Positions 1 to 9,321 of a stretch of DNA of 16,479 bases are shown piece after piece. A program made the translations under genes and the position numbers. Position 1 is the stretch's first letter; each line of letters starts with the position of its first letter. Location of the stretch: contig CAJWAH010000009.1 of assembly GCA_913020095.1 (NCBI GenBank), forward strand, positions 1-16,479. Direction: 5' to 3'. Below the pieces are notes generated by a model. It saw only the letters and a list, made by a program, of their open reading frames with translations, ran no database searches and had not been told where the DNA came from. Source of the stretch: an uncultured Synechococcus sp. (GTDB lineage Bacteria; Cyanobacteriota; Cyanobacteriia; PCC-6307; Cyanobiaceae).

Positions 1-656
1 CCACCGGTGGTGGTTTCTGGATTGCCGTAGGTGACGCCGATCTTGAGCCTGAGCTGGTTGAGGAAGATCACCGTGCAACCGGACTTGCCGATGTTGCCGG
101 TGATCTTGCGCATCGCCTGGCTCATCAGACGGGCCTGAGCGCCCACAGCCAGATCACCCATCTCCCCTTCAATCTCAGCGCGAGGAGTCAACGCCGCCAC
201 CGAGTCGACGACCACCAGATCGACAGCCGCTGAACGCACCAGCTGATCAACGATCTCGAGGGCCATTTCGCCGGTGTCGGGCTGAGACACCAGCAGGTTC
301 TCGATATCCACCCCCAACGAGGCGGCATAGACAGGATCAAGCGCGTGCTCAGCATCGACAAAGGCCGCCACACCACCACTCCGTTGCACCTCAGCAATGG
401 CATGCAGGGTGAGCGTGGTTTTACCGGAGCTTTCCGGGCCGTAAATCTCAACAACGCGGCCTTTGGGATAACCGCCGCCCAGGGCGAGATCCAAGGTGAG
501 CGCACCGGTGGAGATGGTTTCAACCCGCATGCGGGAGGCATCCCCCAAGCGCATGATCGAACCCTTGCCGAAGTTGCGTTCGATCTGATTCAGCACCAGA
601 CCCAGGGCCTTTTCACGCTCAGCAGCGGGAGCTTGGTTGGACTTGGGATCGGCCAT
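1..656 (-). CDS. recA: RecA recombinase (N-terminal part; gene runs off the left edge)
   Basis: RecA is the ATP-dependent strand-exchange protein of homologous recombination and the co-protease that triggers LexA self-cleavage in the SOS response. The ATG is at 656-654 on the minus strand, and 218 complete codons are present before the edge, so the C-terminal third is missing. The start [18 protein letters not shown] leads into the typical RecA N-terminal helix. Walker A is GPESSGKTT at about residues 73-81, followed by the [10 protein letters not shown] segment and a Walker B-type [10 protein letters not shown]. The end shows the conserved [20 protein letters not shown] stretch just before the L2 loop. 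It lies downstream of a HAD hydrolase gene on the same strand with a 127-base gap. A LexA-like box at the far end of that gap suggests SOS control. Identity is certain; only the C-terminus is unseen. Confidence 0.98.
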   Translation of the reverse strand, partial: MADPKSNQAPAAEREKALGLVLNQIERNFGKGSIMRLGDASRMRVETISTGALTLDLALGGGYPKGRVVEIYGPESSGKTTLTLHAIAEVQRSGGVAAFVDAEHALDPVYAASLGVDIENLLVSQPDTGEMALEIVDQLVRSAAVDLVVVDSVAALTPRAEIEGEMGDLAVGAQARLMSQAMRKITGNIGKSGCTVIFLNQLRLKIGVTYGNPETTTG

Positions 657-783
657 GGAGAAAACGGATTAGCAGCGGTTAAAGAAGGCGCCCGAAGACG
701 GAATTACCGGGCATCGTGCGATGACAAAAAGCAAGATGCCACGATCGTCGCCCGGTGTTTCGATCGGCGGAGCGCCAGGGAAA

Positions 784-1554
784 TTAGTTCGCTTGTACTA
801 TAGCGGCTGCGGGCCATTGCGCCAGGGGTTGAGTCACCACTTCTGGCTCGAGCAGCTTGATGCCAGCCGGCAAATTCTGGGCATCACCGGGGCGGAGATA
901 CCCCCAGGTGACCAGCAAGCAGTGCACAGCATCCAGCGCTGGCAGCGCCCGAACAGCCTCCAAGGTCAGGCGCCTGTCCTCTAAGAAGCGCCACGGGCCA
1001 CTGGCCGGTGCCTGGGCCAGGAGGCGCTGCAAAACCTCGGGCTTGGGGCCGTCCTCACGGCCATAGATCACCTGGGGATGCAACCGATGGCTGCTCAACA
1101 AGTCCGCCGTAAAACCAGCACTTTTGGTGGTGAGCACACCCCAAGGCACGCCTTCAGCATCAAGACGTTGCAACGCCTTCAGCATCCAGGGATAGGGGCG
1201 GTGCAGCGCCAGCCAGGCTTGACGATCCGTGGCAATGGCCTGCTGGCGAACAGTATCCAAGGCCTCTGTGAGCTGCGGCTCAGACCAGGCCAACTGCTGC
1301 AGGCTGGCGGCCAACGCTGCGGCGTAATCCACGTGGAACGCCGCTAGGGGCTGGCCATAACCAGCGATGACAGCGGCCAGCAGCGGCATCTCCCAGCCGT
1401 GGTGCACCTGGGGGCGCAGTTGGCGAAACGCCTCAGGGACCGCCTGGGGCAACGGCACGCCAGAGGGCAGCAACTGGGCGGCAGCCCGGCGGGCCGACCA
1501 CCAGTACTCCTCCATGCCATCGACGATGACGCCGTCGAAATCCGAGATCAGCAC
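784..1554 (-). CDS. HAD-superfamily hydrolase-like protein
   Basis: This 256-residue protein has the haloacid dehalogenase fold signature. Motif I is DFDGV with the nucleophile and acid Asp at residues 5 and 7. A motif II-like Thr lies in GVLTTKS near residues 139-145. The motif III Lys is in DGPKPEV (Lys171), and FLEDR at residues 190-194 supplies the acidic motif IV. The likely activity is hydrolysis of a phosphate monoester, by the phosphoglycolate-phosphatase-like branch of the family; the substrate cannot be read from sequence. The start is GTG at 1554-1552. A stop lies three codons upstream, and the first internal ATG (codon 14) would delete motif I, so GTG is effectively forced. The 5' end lies 15 bases downstream of tRNA-Gln with no clear Shine-Dalgarno, suggesting cotranscription with the tRNA. 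The last codons overlap a candidate LexA box for recA. Confidence 0.85.
   Translation of the reverse strand: MLISDFDGVIVDGMEEYWWSARRAAAQLLPSGVPLPQAVPEAFRQLRPQVHHGWEMPLLAAVIAGYGQPLAAFHVDYAAALAASLQQLAWSEPQLTEALDTVRQQAIATDRQAWLALHRPYPWMLKALQRLDAEGVPWGVLTTKSAGFTADLLSSHRLHPQVIYGREDGPKPEVLQRLLAQAPASGPWRFLEDRRLTLEAVRALPALDAVHCLLVTWGYLRPGDAQNLPAGIKLLEPEVVTQPLAQWPAAAIVQAN
786..799 (-). promoter_or_regulatory. Candidate LexA (SOS) box and -10 element for recA
   Basis: Read on the plus strand the site is AGTTCGCTTGTACT, an imperfect palindrome. It differs at one position from the published cyanobacterial LexA consensus RGTAC-N3-D-GTWCB. On the minus strand, the recA direction, TATAGT (802-797) overlaps the box and resembles a -10 hexamer, so LexA bound here would block polymerase. 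No good -35 is visible at 17 bases. The site covers the last four sense codons and the stop codon of the upstream HAD gene and sits 130 bases before the recA ATG. An alternative promoter, TTGTCA at 727-722 with TAATTC at 706-701, has a short 15-base spacer. The motif is seen; its function is inferred. Confidence 0.5.
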
Positions 1555-1569
1555 TGGGATCTAAAAAAA

Positions 1570-1641
1570 CTGGGCCGCTAGGATTCGAACCTAGGAATGG
1601 CGGGACCAAAACCCGCTGCCTTACCACTTGGCGACGGCCCA
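1570..1641 (-). tRNA. trnQ-UUG: tRNA-Gln (anticodon UUG)
   Basis: A complete 72-nt cloverleaf reads on the minus strand. The acceptor arm TGGGCCG pairs with CGGCCCA over seven perfect base pairs, with discriminator G. The D-arm is GCC-AAGTGGTAA-GGC. The anticodon stem GCGGG/CCCGC encloses loop TTTTGGT, giving anticodon UUG (Gln). The T-arm is CTAGG-TTCGAAT-CCTAG. The U1-A72 first pair is typical of bacterial tRNA-Gln. No CCA is encoded, so the tail must be added by nucleotidyltransferase. Seven Ts follow the discriminator immediately. The gene lies between the Ycf45-like and HAD genes on the same strand. Confidence 0.97.
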
Positions 1642-1676
1642 TCGAAACGCGCGCGGCCATGGCTCGCGCGAGCTCT

Positions 1677-1703
1677 TATCTAGCCACAACGACCCGCCAA
1701 ACG

Positions 1704-1707
<4 letters not shown>
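1677..1707 (-). promoter_or_regulatory. Possible promoter for tRNA-Gln
   Basis: On the minus strand TTGACG (1707-1702) matches the -35 consensus at five of six positions, and TAGATA (1682-1677) is a weak -10 with a 19-base spacer. The -35 overlaps the TGA stop of the Ycf45-like gene. Transcription would begin roughly 30 bases before the tRNA 5' end, across the GC-rich palindrome GCTCGCGCGAGC (1662-1673). This is inferred from hexamer matches only. Confidence 0.3.
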
Positions 1708-3116
<1,409 letters not shown>

Positions 3117-3145
3117 GGTGCAACATCCAGCTCCCTGTCTGGGTT

Positions 3146-4168
3146 CTAGCAGTTTCCGGCCAGCTCAGGGCGGCTGAAGAGGCTCTGCAACTGCGCCAGG
3201 GCCTGGCCCCACAGATCAGGGCAGGCGCGCAACGCCTGCCCACGGGCTTGCGCCTGCTGCAACAGCGGTTGGATCAGCTTGCGCGCGCTGCCGCCATAGG
3301 CAATCCCAGCCACCGCATCAGCCAAACCCTCACGCTCCAAGCGACGCCTGCTGTCGTGATTGGTGCCGCCCGCCAGCTGCAGTGGCCCAGGCGGCAACTG
3401 GCCCCGGCGGCGCTGCAGCAGGTTGACGGCCGCCTGGGCGGTGCCAGCGCCAATATCCCCACTCATGGGGCGGCCATCGAGCTGCCAGAGCCAGGGCCAG
3501 CGGCTGCCCTGCAGCAGCTGATGCAATTGCCAAAGATGGTGCGGCATGGCATCGCCCGAGCCCTCAGGGCAGCTCACCGAGAGCAGCTGCAGAGCCACGC
3601 CACTGCGCTCAATTTGCTGCAGGCGCTGAGCAAAGTCAGCGGCCCGGCCTGGATGGGTGTGCAGCTCAATCGCATCGGGCTGCAACTGCTGCAACAACGC
3701 AGGCAAAGCCTGCGGCGATAGGGCCATGCTGCGCTCCTCAATCAACCCCAGGGGGCAAACCGGCAAACAGCGGCCGCAGCCATAACAACGCTCGTCCAAG
3801 ACAGGCCCCTGAGCGGAGATCGCCAGCGGCGGGCAGACCTTGGCGCAGGGCCGGGGGCAGTCAGCTGGACAGCGGCTGGGATCAAACCAGGCCTTACGGA
3901 AATGGGGGTCCTCGCCATCGCTCAGGCTCACCATCAGCCAGGGCCGAGTTGGGCGCCCGTGTTGCTGGGCCCAATCCATGCCACGGCGCACAGCAGCGAC
4001 CACCGCCCCATCGGCTGCCACATCGAGGCAATCCGCTCCAGCCAGGGCCGCCAATGCGGCCAAATCCTCGAGGGCCGCCAGATCGTGATTGCTGGCACCA
4101 CCAATCCATTTGACCCAACGGCCAGCGGCGAGAGCGCGCCGCGGCCCGGAGGGCTGGTTAGGCCGCAA
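3146..4168 (-). CDS. ldpA: LdpA, iron-sulfur protein affecting circadian period
   Basis: LdpA (light-dependent period) is a cyanobacterial protein with two Fe-S centres that conveys redox/light information to the KaiABC clock; this role is established in Synechococcus elongatus. Two cysteine clusters are visible. The first is C-X3-C-X3-C-X3-C at about residues 100-112 ([13 protein letters not shown]). The second is a ferredoxin-like C-X2-C-X2-C-X3-CP at 128-138 ([11 protein letters not shown]). The family hallmark [12 protein letters not shown]...[11 protein letters not shown] lies near the N-terminus. The frame is open further upstream to 4327, but that part lies inside ndhN and contains no family sequence. 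I therefore chose TTG at 4168-4166, which gives 340 residues and an 11-base overlap with ndhN. The start is inferred; identity is solid. It lies between ndhN and the Ycf45-like gene, suggesting one transcript. Confidence 0.9.
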   Translation of the reverse strand: MRPNQPSGPRRALAAGRWVKWIGGASNHDLAALEDLAALAALAGADCLDVAADGAVVAAVRRGMDWAQQHGRPTRPWLMVSLSDGEDPHFRKAWFDPSRCPADCPRPCAKVCPPLAISAQGPVLDERCYGCGRCLPVCPLGLIEERSMALSPQALPALLQQLQPDAIELHTHPGRAADFAQRLQQIERSGVALQLLSVSCPEGSGDAMPHHLWQLHQLLQGSRWPWLWQLDGRPMSGDIGAGTAQAAVNLLQRRRGQLPPGPLQLAGGTNHDSRRRLEREGLADAVAGIAYGGSARKLIQPLLQQAQARGQALRACPDLWGQALAQLQSLFSRPELAGNC

Positions 4169-4619
4169 GCGCAGCTCTGAGCGGAGTCCAGCGCAAGCTG
4201 CGACTACCGCCGAGTTCCACAACCATGTGAAGGCGGGGCTCACGCTCACACAGGGCCAACAGGCTGGCTTGCTCCGCCGACGAGAGCACCTGTCCTTCCA
4301 GCATCCAGAGCACAACCGGTGCACCACTGGCCAAGGCAGGGCCGAGCTGGGGCATCACCAGCTGCACCTCTCCAACAGCGGCATCACGGCCAACGCAGTG
4401 GTGGCCTAGATGGGGCGGGCGCACACCATGAAGCCCAAGCAGAAAGGCTTCTGGATCTCCCAGCCCGCGGGCTGATGTCAGCTCTGTGCGATAGCCAGCA
4501 GCGCGCAGCCGGCGCAGCAAGCGTGTCTCAGCTCCGCCCTCGAGTGGGGCATACACCGCCAAGGCCCGTTCGCGCTCGAGGTCCCGGCGGAAAGCGCGGC
4601 CGGTGAGCAGCAGGGGCAT
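4158..4619 (-). CDS. ndhN: NAD(P)H-quinone oxidoreductase (NDH-1) subunit N
   Basis: NdhN is an oxygenic-phototroph-specific subunit of the membrane-arm-connecting domain of NDH-1, the thylakoid complex for cyclic electron flow, respiration and CO2 uptake. The protein is 153 residues, the family's usual size. It starts [16 protein letters not shown], continues [23 protein letters not shown], and has the conserved [13 protein letters not shown] segment in the second half. No membrane segment is visible, as expected for a peripheral stromal/cytoplasmic subunit. The ATG is at 4619-4617, preceded by only a weak GAAG. It is the first gene of the leftward gene string, diverging from the ribosomal cluster, and its last codons overlap the start of ldpA. 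Confidence 0.93.
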   Translation of the reverse strand: MPLLLTGRAFRRDLERERALAVYAPLEGGAETRLLRRLRAAGYRTELTSARGLGDPEAFLLGLHGVRPPHLGHHCVGRDAAVGEVQLVMPQLGPALASGAPVVLWMLEGQVLSSAEQASLLALCEREPRLHMVVELGGSRSLRWTPLRAALAA

Positions 4620-4755
4620 GGAGCGACTTCAGCAGATACAGCAAAGTTTGGCAGGAACGGCGCCCGCCATTCCAGGAAAGGGTGATGAGTTAGGGTCTTT
4701 GCTTGCGCATTTATTGCTGTGCCCGACCGTCAGCCGGGCCTCCAGCGGAAATGCC

Positions 4756-4781
4756 GGGAGTCATCACGGTTGATGACTTCT
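4756..4781 (+). repeat. Inverted repeat / hairpin in rplC leader
   Basis: GTCATCA (4760-4766) and TGATGAC (4771-4777) are exact reverse complements around a CGGT loop. Four further pairs (two of them G-U in RNA) extend the stem to 11 pairs over 26 nt. There is no T-run afterwards, so it does not look like an intrinsic terminator. It could be an RNA control element of the ribosomal operon or a DNA operator for either divergent gene. Confidence 0.6.
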
Positions 4782-4800
4782 CCTTTGGCCAGTGCCGCGA

Positions 4801-4814
4801 CTCGCTTCGGCGAG
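4801..4814 (+). repeat. UUCG tetraloop hairpin in rplC leader
   Basis: CTCGC-TTCG-GCGAG forms a five-pair stem closed by C-G around a UUCG loop, the especially stable cUUCGg tetraloop when read as plus-strand RNA. It starts 20 bases after the previous hairpin and about 155 bases before the rplC start, in the probable 5' untranslated leader. Confidence 0.6.
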
Positions 4815-4969
4815 GTGCTGCCGGGAAACTAGCGCTGCTCAGTCCACACGACCAGCGGTGATCAGTCCCAGCCAAACCTGAACGGAACACACGTTTCGCT
4901 TCAGTCATCCACCCCCAGTTGGCCTTGTGCTGCTGCGGGGTTGTCCAGCTGGCGTCTTTCCCCTCCCCA

Positions 4970-5617
4970 ATGTCCATCGGCATTCTCGGGAAGAAATTGG
5001 GCATGTCCCAATTCTTCGACGACGAGGGCAGGGCCGTTCCGGTCACCGTGATCGAAGCGGGCCCTTGCCGCATCACTCAAGTCAAAACTCCCACCAACGA
5101 CGGCTACAGCGCTGTTCAGGTGGGTTTTGGCGACGTGCGCGAAAAGCTCGTCAATCAGCCCGCCAAGGGTCACCTCAAGAAGTCAGGTGAAGACCTGCTT
5201 CGCCACCTCAAGGAGTACCGCGTCGATTCCACCGACGGCGTCGAGCTCGGCAGCAGCGTCACCGTTGATGCCTTTGAGCCCGGCCAGAAAGTGGACGTCA
5301 GCGGCGACACCATGGGTCGTGGTTTTTCGGGTTACCAAAAGCGTCACGGCTTCAGCCGCGGTCCCATGACCCACGGCTCCAAGAACCACCGCGAACCGGG
5401 TTCGACTGGCGCCGGCACCACGCCCGGCCGCATTTACCCCGGTAAGCGCATGGCTGGTCGTTACGGCGGCACCAAAACCACGGTCAAAGGCCTGGTGGTG
5501 CTCAAGGTCGACAGCGAGCGCAATCTGCTCGTGGTCAAAGGGTCCGTACCCGGCAAGCCGGGTGCCCTGTTGAGCATTCGCCCCGCGGTGCGGGTCGGTG
5601 CCAAGGCCACGGCTTGA
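4970..5617 (+). CDS. rplC: Ribosomal protein L3 (uL3)
   Basis: L3 is a primary 23S rRNA-binding protein that nucleates 50S assembly and reaches toward the peptidyl-transferase centre. The 215-residue product starts [20 protein letters not shown], the standard bacterial L3 opening. It carries the long central loop with [21 protein letters not shown] and [18 protein letters not shown] at about residues 125-170. The frame is open 51 bases further upstream, but that extension (MALCCCGVV...) is not L3-like, so the ATG at 4970 is chosen. No Shine-Dalgarno precedes it. At the loop position where E. coli has the PrmB-methylated Gln (GQNQTPG), this protein reads GAGTTPG, without Gln. It is the first gene of the ribosomal cluster; rpsJ is absent upstream. 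Confidence 0.97.
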   Translation: MSIGILGKKLGMSQFFDDEGRAVPVTVIEAGPCRITQVKTPTNDGYSAVQVGFGDVREKLVNQPAKGHLKKSGEDLLRHLKEYRVDSTDGVELGSSVTVDAFEPGQKVDVSGDTMGRGFSGYQKRHGFSRGPMTHGSKNHREPGSTGAGTTPGRIYPGKRMAGRYGGTKTTVKGLVVLKVDSERNLLVVKGSVPGKPGALLSIRPAVRVGAKATA

Positions 5618-5631
5618 GGAGGGACTGAACC

Positions 5632-6264
5632 ATGAATTGCGTCATCCAAGACTGGCAAGGCAAAGAGGCAGGCAAGGCCTCCCTCGATCTGAAAGTGGCC
5701 AAGGAGACTTCGGCCGCTGATCTCATCCATCGCGCCGTGGTGCGGCAGTTGGCGAACGCCCGTCAGGGCACCGCCAGCACGCTGACCCGCTCTGAGGTGC
5801 GCGGTGGTGGCCGCAAGCCTTACAAGCAGAAAGGCACCGGCCGGGCCCGTCAGGGTTCGATCCGCACCCCCCTGCGTCCCGGCGGCGGCATCGTTTTCGG
5901 TCCCAAGCCCCGCTCCTATGAGCTGGACATGAACCGCAAAGAGCGCCGTCTGGCCCTGCGCACGGCTCTGATGAGCCGTAGCGAGGACATGGTGGTGGTG
6001 AAGGCCTTTGGCGACAAGCTCGCCAAGCCCAAAACCAAGGAGGTGCTGTCCGCCCTTGAGCGCTGGGGGGTTCCCTCTGGCAGCAAGGTTCTGATGGTGC
6101 TCGCTGACATCAGCGACAACGTCAGGCTCTCGGTCCGCAACCTGCCCCAGCTCAAGCTGATCGCTGCCGATCAGCTCAATGTTTTCGATCTACTCAACGC
6201 CCAAAAGTTGGTGGTGAGTGAAGACGCTCTCACCAAGATCCAGGAGGTGTACGGCAATGGCTGA
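5632..6264 (+). CDS. rplD: Ribosomal protein L4 (uL4)
   Basis: L4 binds 23S rRNA, lines the nascent-peptide exit tunnel and, in E. coli, autoregulates the S10 operon. The protein has 210 residues. The Arg/Gly-rich tunnel loop runs from about residue 57 to 97 ([20 protein letters not shown]...[13 protein letters not shown]) and is followed by [14 protein letters not shown] strong Shine-Dalgarno, AGGAGGG (5617-5623), overlaps the rplC stop and sits eight bases before the ATG, linking translation of the two genes. The gene end overlaps rplW by eight bases. In enterobacteria L4 controls its operon through leader hairpins; whether the hairpins at 4756-4814 play that part here is unknown. Confidence 0.97.
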   Translation: MNCVIQDWQGKEAGKASLDLKVAKETSAADLIHRAVVRQLANARQGTASTLTRSEVRGGGRKPYKQKGTGRARQGSIRTPLRPGGGIVFGPKPRSYELDMNRKERRLALRTALMSRSEDMVVVKAFGDKLAKPKTKEVLSALERWGVPSGSKVLMVLADISDNVRLSVRNLPQLKLIAADQLNVFDLLNAQKLVVSEDALTKIQEVYGNG

Positions 6265-6559
6265 GCGTTTCAGCTCTCGCCTGGCGGATGTGATCCGCAG
6301 GCCCCTGATCACCGAGAAGGCCACCCGAGCCCTCGAGCTGAATCAGTACACCTTTGAGGTGGACCCTCGGGCTGCCAAGCCCGACATCAAGGCCGCCGTT
6401 GAGCATCTGTTCGACGTCAAGGTCATTGGGGTTAGCACCATGAATCCGCCCCGGCGCACCCGCCGAGTCGGTCGCTTTGCCGGACGCCGCTCCCAGGTCA
6501 AAAAGGCCGTGGTGCGTCTTGCCGAAGGCAACAGCATCCAGCTTTTCCCTGAGTCGTAA
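6257..6559 (+). CDS. rplW: Ribosomal protein L23 (uL23)
   Basis: L23 sits at the exit of the peptide tunnel and is the docking site for trigger factor and SRP. The 100-residue protein starts [27 protein letters not shown], with the family's RPLITEK motif. It ends with [36 protein letters not shown], the standard rRNA-binding C-terminus. The frame is open 39 bases upstream, but the ATG at 6257 matches the family length and has GGAGG (6243-6247) ten bases ahead, inside rplD. The start overlaps the end of rplD by eight bases, so translation is probably coupled. Confidence 0.96.
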   Translation: MAERFSSRLADVIRRPLITEKATRALELNQYTFEVDPRAAKPDIKAAVEHLFDVKVIGVSTMNPPRRTRRVGRFAGRRSQVKKAVVRLAEGNSIQLFPES

Positions 6560-6571
6560 GGAGCGTTAGTC

Positions 6572-7435
6572 ATGGGAATTCGTAGCTTCCGCCCTTACAC
6601 CCCCGGCACTCGCACCCGGGTGGTCAGCGACTTCAGTGAAGTCACCCGGCGCAAGCCGGAACGCAGCCTTGTGGTGGCCAAGCACCGCCGCAAGGGCCGC
6701 AACAACCGCGGTGTGATCACCTGCCGCCACCGTGGTGGTGGCCACAAGCGGCTCTACCGGATCGTTGATTTCCGTCGCGACAAGCACGGTGTGGTGGCCC
6801 GCGTGGCTGCCATCCAGTACGACCCGCATCGCAATGCGCGGCTGGCGCTGCTCTATTACGCCGACGGCGAAAAGCGCTACATCCTTCATCCCGCCGGCGT
6901 GCAGGTGGGTCAGGAGGTGGTGGCAGGACCTGAGGCCCCCATTGAGGTGGGCAATGCCCTGCCGCTTTCAGCGATTCCTCTGGGTTCAGCCGTTCACAAC
7001 GTTGAGCTCTATGCCGGACGCGGCGGCCAAATGGTTCGCACCGCTGGTGCCAGCGCCCAGGTGATGGCCAAAGAGGGGGACTACGTCGCCCTCAAGCTGC
7101 CCTCCACCGAGGTTCGCTTGGTGCGCCGCGAGTGCTACGCCACCCTCGGCGAAGTGGGCAACTCTGAAGTCCGCAACACCAGCCTGGGCAAGGCTGGTCG
7201 CAAACGCTGGCTGGGTCGCCGCCCCGAGGTGCGCGGCAGCGTGATGAACCCCTGCGATCACCCCCATGGTGGTGGCGAGGGTCGCGCTCCCATCGGCCGC
7301 TCTGGTCCTGTGACTCCCTGGGGCAAACCCGCCCTGGGCCTCAAGACCCGCAAGCGCAACAAGCCCAGCAACAAGTTCGTCCTCCGCAAGCGTCGCAAGA
7401 CCTCCAAGCGGAGCCGTGGCGGACGGGATTCCTGA
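6572..7435 (+). CDS. rplB: Ribosomal protein L2 (uL2)
   Basis: L2 is required for 30S-50S association and supports peptidyl-transferase activity. The full-length 287-residue product begins [18 protein letters not shown]. It has the N-terminal OB-like region with [22 protein letters not shown] (about 42-63), a central SH3-like domain, and the hallmark [15 protein letters not shown] at 226-240, which contains the conserved histidine corresponding to E. coli His229. The basic tail [18 protein letters not shown] is intact. A good Shine-Dalgarno, AAGGAG (6558-6563), overlaps the rplW stop. It is followed by a 35-base gap to rpsS with no visible structure. Confidence 0.98.
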   Translation: MGIRSFRPYTPGTRTRVVSDFSEVTRRKPERSLVVAKHRRKGRNNRGVITCRHRGGGHKRLYRIVDFRRDKHGVVARVAAIQYDPHRNARLALLYYADGEKRYILHPAGVQVGQEVVAGPEAPIEVGNALPLSAIPLGSAVHNVELYAGRGGQMVRTAGASAQVMAKEGDYVALKLPSTEVRLVRRECYATLGEVGNSEVRNTSLGKAGRKRWLGRRPEVRGSVMNPCDHPHGGGEGRAPIGRSGPVTPWGKPALGLKTRKRNKPSNKFVLRKRRKTSKRSRGGRDS

Positions 7436-7470
7436 TGAACCAACACCTCTTGCTGATCGCTTAAACCGCC

Positions 7471-7746
7471 ATGGGACGCTCACTCAAAAAAGGACCTTTC
7501 GTCGCCGACAGCCTCCTCCGCAAGGTGGAGAAGCTGAACGCAGCCGGCGAAAAGCCCGTGATCAAGACCTGGTCTCGGGCCTCCACCATCCTGCCGATGA
7601 TGATCGGCCACACCATTGCCGTGCACAACGGCAAGGCCCACGTGCCGGTCTTTGTGACCGAGCAAATGGTGGGTCACAAGCTCGGGGAGTTCGCGCCGAC
7701 TCGCACCTTCAAGGGCCACATCAAAGACAAGAAAGGAGGACGCTGA
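7471..7746 (+). CDS. rpsS: Ribosomal protein S19 (uS19)
   Basis: S19 sits in the head of the 30S subunit, complexed with S13 near the A-site finger. The 91-residue protein starts [20 protein letters not shown], with the near-invariant RSLKKGPF motif. It contains [24 protein letters not shown] (about 29-52) and ends [24 protein letters not shown], the standard C-terminus. No Shine-Dalgarno is seen before its ATG. Its last codons provide an AAAGGAGG signal for rplV one base downstream. Confidence 0.97.
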   Translation: MGRSLKKGPFVADSLLRKVEKLNAAGEKPVIKTWSRASTILPMMIGHTIAVHNGKAHVPVFVTEQMVGHKLGEFAPTRTFKGHIKDKKGGR

Positions 7747-7747
7747 G

Positions 7748-8104
7748 ATGGCCACCACCGCATCCCCCCAGGCCCTGGCCCATGCCCGCTTCGTGCGCGG
7801 CTCGGTTTCGAAGGTTCGCCGGGTGCTCGATCAGATCCGCGGTCGCAGCTATCGCGACGCGCTGATCATGCTCGAGTTCATGCCCTACCGCTCCACAGGG
7901 CCGATCACCAAGGTTCTGCGCTCAGCTGTGGCCAACGCCGAGCACAACATGGGACTCGATCCCAGCAACCTGGTGGTCACCCTGGCCAGCGCAGACATGG
8001 GACCTGCCATGAAGCGCTATCGCCCCCGGGCCCAGGGCCGCGCCTACCAGATCAAAAAGCCCACCTGTCACATCTCCATTGGTGTGACTCCCCAAGACGC
8101 CTAA
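7748..8104 (+). CDS. rplV: Ribosomal protein L22 (uL22)
   Basis: L22 contacts all 23S rRNA domains, and its long beta-hairpin lines the tunnel constriction where macrolides and arrest peptides act. The 118-residue product starts [32 protein letters not shown]. The hairpin region [35 protein letters not shown] is at about 79-113, with the conserved [11 protein letters not shown] tip. The ATG at 7748 lies one base past the rpsS stop, with AAAGGAGG (7732-7739) eight bases ahead. It ends six bases before rpsC. Confidence 0.97.
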   Translation: MATTASPQALAHARFVRGSVSKVRRVLDQIRGRSYRDALIMLEFMPYRSTGPITKVLRSAVANAEHNMGLDPSNLVVTLASADMGPAMKRYRPRAQGRAYQIKKPTCHISIGVTPQDA

Positions 8105-8110
8105 CGACCG

Positions 8111-8839
8111 ATGGGAAACAAAATCAACCCGACCGGCGTGCGCCTGGGGATCACCCAGGAACACCGCTCCCGCTGGTACGCCCCCGCCCGGACCTATCCA
8201 ACCCTGCTTCAGGAGGATGAGCGGATCCGGAAGTTCGTCACCAAGAAGTACGCCTCCGCCGGCATCAGCAGCGTGCTGATCGCCCGCAAGGCCGACCAGC
8301 TTGAGGTCGAGCTCAAAACCGCCCGTCCTGGCGTCCTGGTGGGCCGTCAAGGCTCTGGCATCGAGGAGCTTCGCTCCGGCATCCAGAAGACCCTGGGCGA
8401 CAAGAGCCGCCAGGTCCGCATCAACGTTGTTGAGGTGGAACGGGTCGACGCCGATGCCTTCCTGCTGGCTGAGTACATCGCTCAACAGCTGGAGAAGCGC
8501 GTGGCGTTCCGCCGCGTGATTCGCATGGCGGTGCAGCGGGCCCAACGGGCCGGCGTTCTGGGTCTCAAGATCCAGGTGGGCGGTCGCCTCAACGGCGCTG
8601 AAATCGCCCGGACGGAATGGACCCGCGAGGGCCGCGTTCCGCTCCACACCCTGCGTGCCGACATTGATTACGCCACCAAGGTGGCCAGCACCACCTACGG
8701 GGTGCTGGGCATCAAGGTCTGGGTCTTCAAAGGTGAGGTACTGCCGGGCCAGAAGCAGCAACCCCCCGTGGGTGCTGCGCCCCGTCGTCGGGCCAGCCGA
8801 CGACCCCAAGAGTTCGAAGATCGCTCCAACGAGGAGTGA
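8111..8839 (+). CDS. rpsC: Ribosomal protein S3 (uS3)
   Basis: S3 is part of the mRNA entry channel and the ribosomal helicase surface on the 30S head. The 242-residue protein opens [23 protein letters not shown]. It has a KH domain with the GRQG loop at 78-81 ([14 protein letters not shown]) and the C-terminal domain [20 protein letters not shown]...[15 protein letters not shown] at about 151-188. The last 30 residues form a basic/Glu-rich tail ([18 protein letters not shown]...) that varies in cyanobacteria. It lies between rplV and rplP in the usual S10-operon order. Confidence 0.98.
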   Translation: MGNKINPTGVRLGITQEHRSRWYAPARTYPTLLQEDERIRKFVTKKYASAGISSVLIARKADQLEVELKTARPGVLVGRQGSGIEELRSGIQKTLGDKSRQVRINVVEVERVDADAFLLAEYIAQQLEKRVAFRRVIRMAVQRAQRAGVLGLKIQVGGRLNGAEIARTEWTREGRVPLHTLRADIDYATKVASTTYGVLGIKVWVFKGEVLPGQKQQPPVGAAPRRRASRRPQEFEDRSNEE

Positions 8840-8853
8840 GGGAGGCCTGAACC

Positions 8854-9318
8854 ATGCTGAGTCCACGTCGCGTCAAATTCCGCAAACAACAGCGAGGCCG
8901 CATGCGCGGTGTCGCTACCCGCGGCAACACCATTGCCTTCGGTTCGTTTGCACTGCAGGCCCAGGAATGTGGCTGGATCACCTCCCGCCAGATCGAGGCC
9001 AGCCGCCGAGCCATGACCCGCTACACCAAGCGGGGAGGAAAGATCTGGATCCGGATCTTCCCCGACAAGCCCGTCACCATGCGGGCCGCCGAAACCCGCA
9101 TGGGTTCCGGTAAGGGCAACCCGGAGTTCTGGGTCGCCGTGATCAAACCAGGTCGCATCCTGTTTGAGATCGGCGGTCCTGAGATCACTGAGGAGCTGGC
9201 CAAAGAGGCCATGCGTCTGGCCCAGTACAAGCTGCCGGTCAAGACGAAATTCCTCGTCAAAGAAGAGCAGGAGGCCGCTGTCGAGGCCACCGCGCAAACC
9301 GCAGCAGTGGAGTCCTGA
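8854..9318 (+). CDS. rplP: Ribosomal protein L16 (uL16)
   Basis: L16 organises the A-site tRNA-binding region of the 50S subunit. The protein starts [25 protein letters not shown]. It contains the functional loop [23 protein letters not shown] at about residues 78-100. At 154 residues it is longer than E. coli L16 (136) because of an Ala/Glu-rich tail ([19 protein letters not shown]) after the conserved KLPVKTKF end. The tail is low-complexity and probably flexible. The gene begins 14 bases after rpsC, with GGAGG-like sequence in the gap, and ends three bases before rpmC. Confidence 0.97.
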   Translation: MLSPRRVKFRKQQRGRMRGVATRGNTIAFGSFALQAQECGWITSRQIEASRRAMTRYTKRGGKIWIRIFPDKPVTMRAAETRMGSGKGNPEFWVAVIKPGRILFEIGGPEITEELAKEAMRLAQYKLPVKTKFLVKEEQEAAVEATAQTAAVES

Positions 9319-9321
9319 CCC

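Larger units (their letters stand above)
4620..4969. promoter_or_regulatory. Divergent intergenic region ndhN / rplC with structured leader
   Basis: This 350-base gap separates ndhN (leftward) from rplC (rightward) and must hold promoters for both. I found no convincing protein gene. An AT-richer patch around 4690-4720 is the likeliest promoter zone, but neither strand shows a good -35/-10 pair. If rplC transcription starts there, the leader is about 250 nt and contains the hairpins at 4756-4781 and 4801-4814. The 150 bases before the rplC ATG have no Shine-Dalgarno and are CT-rich immediately upstream. The promoter role is inferred from layout. Confidence 0.6.

Noticed and set aside
1563-1569. 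T7 tract after tRNA-Gln as an intrinsic terminator
   Set aside because: The only stem before it is the tRNA acceptor/T-arm itself, and a gene on the same strand begins 15 bases later. A terminator is possible but not supported over read-through.
1662-1673. Perfect palindrome GCTCGCGCGAGC before tRNA-Gln
   Set aside because: It could be a protein site or a leader hairpin, but a 12-base GC palindrome in GC-rich DNA with no recognised motif is not enough to call.
4169-4327. Upstream extension of ldpA (cysteine-rich)
   Set aside because: This frame reads through ndhN, and its cysteines come from out-of-frame ndhN codons. The LdpA family start lies after it.
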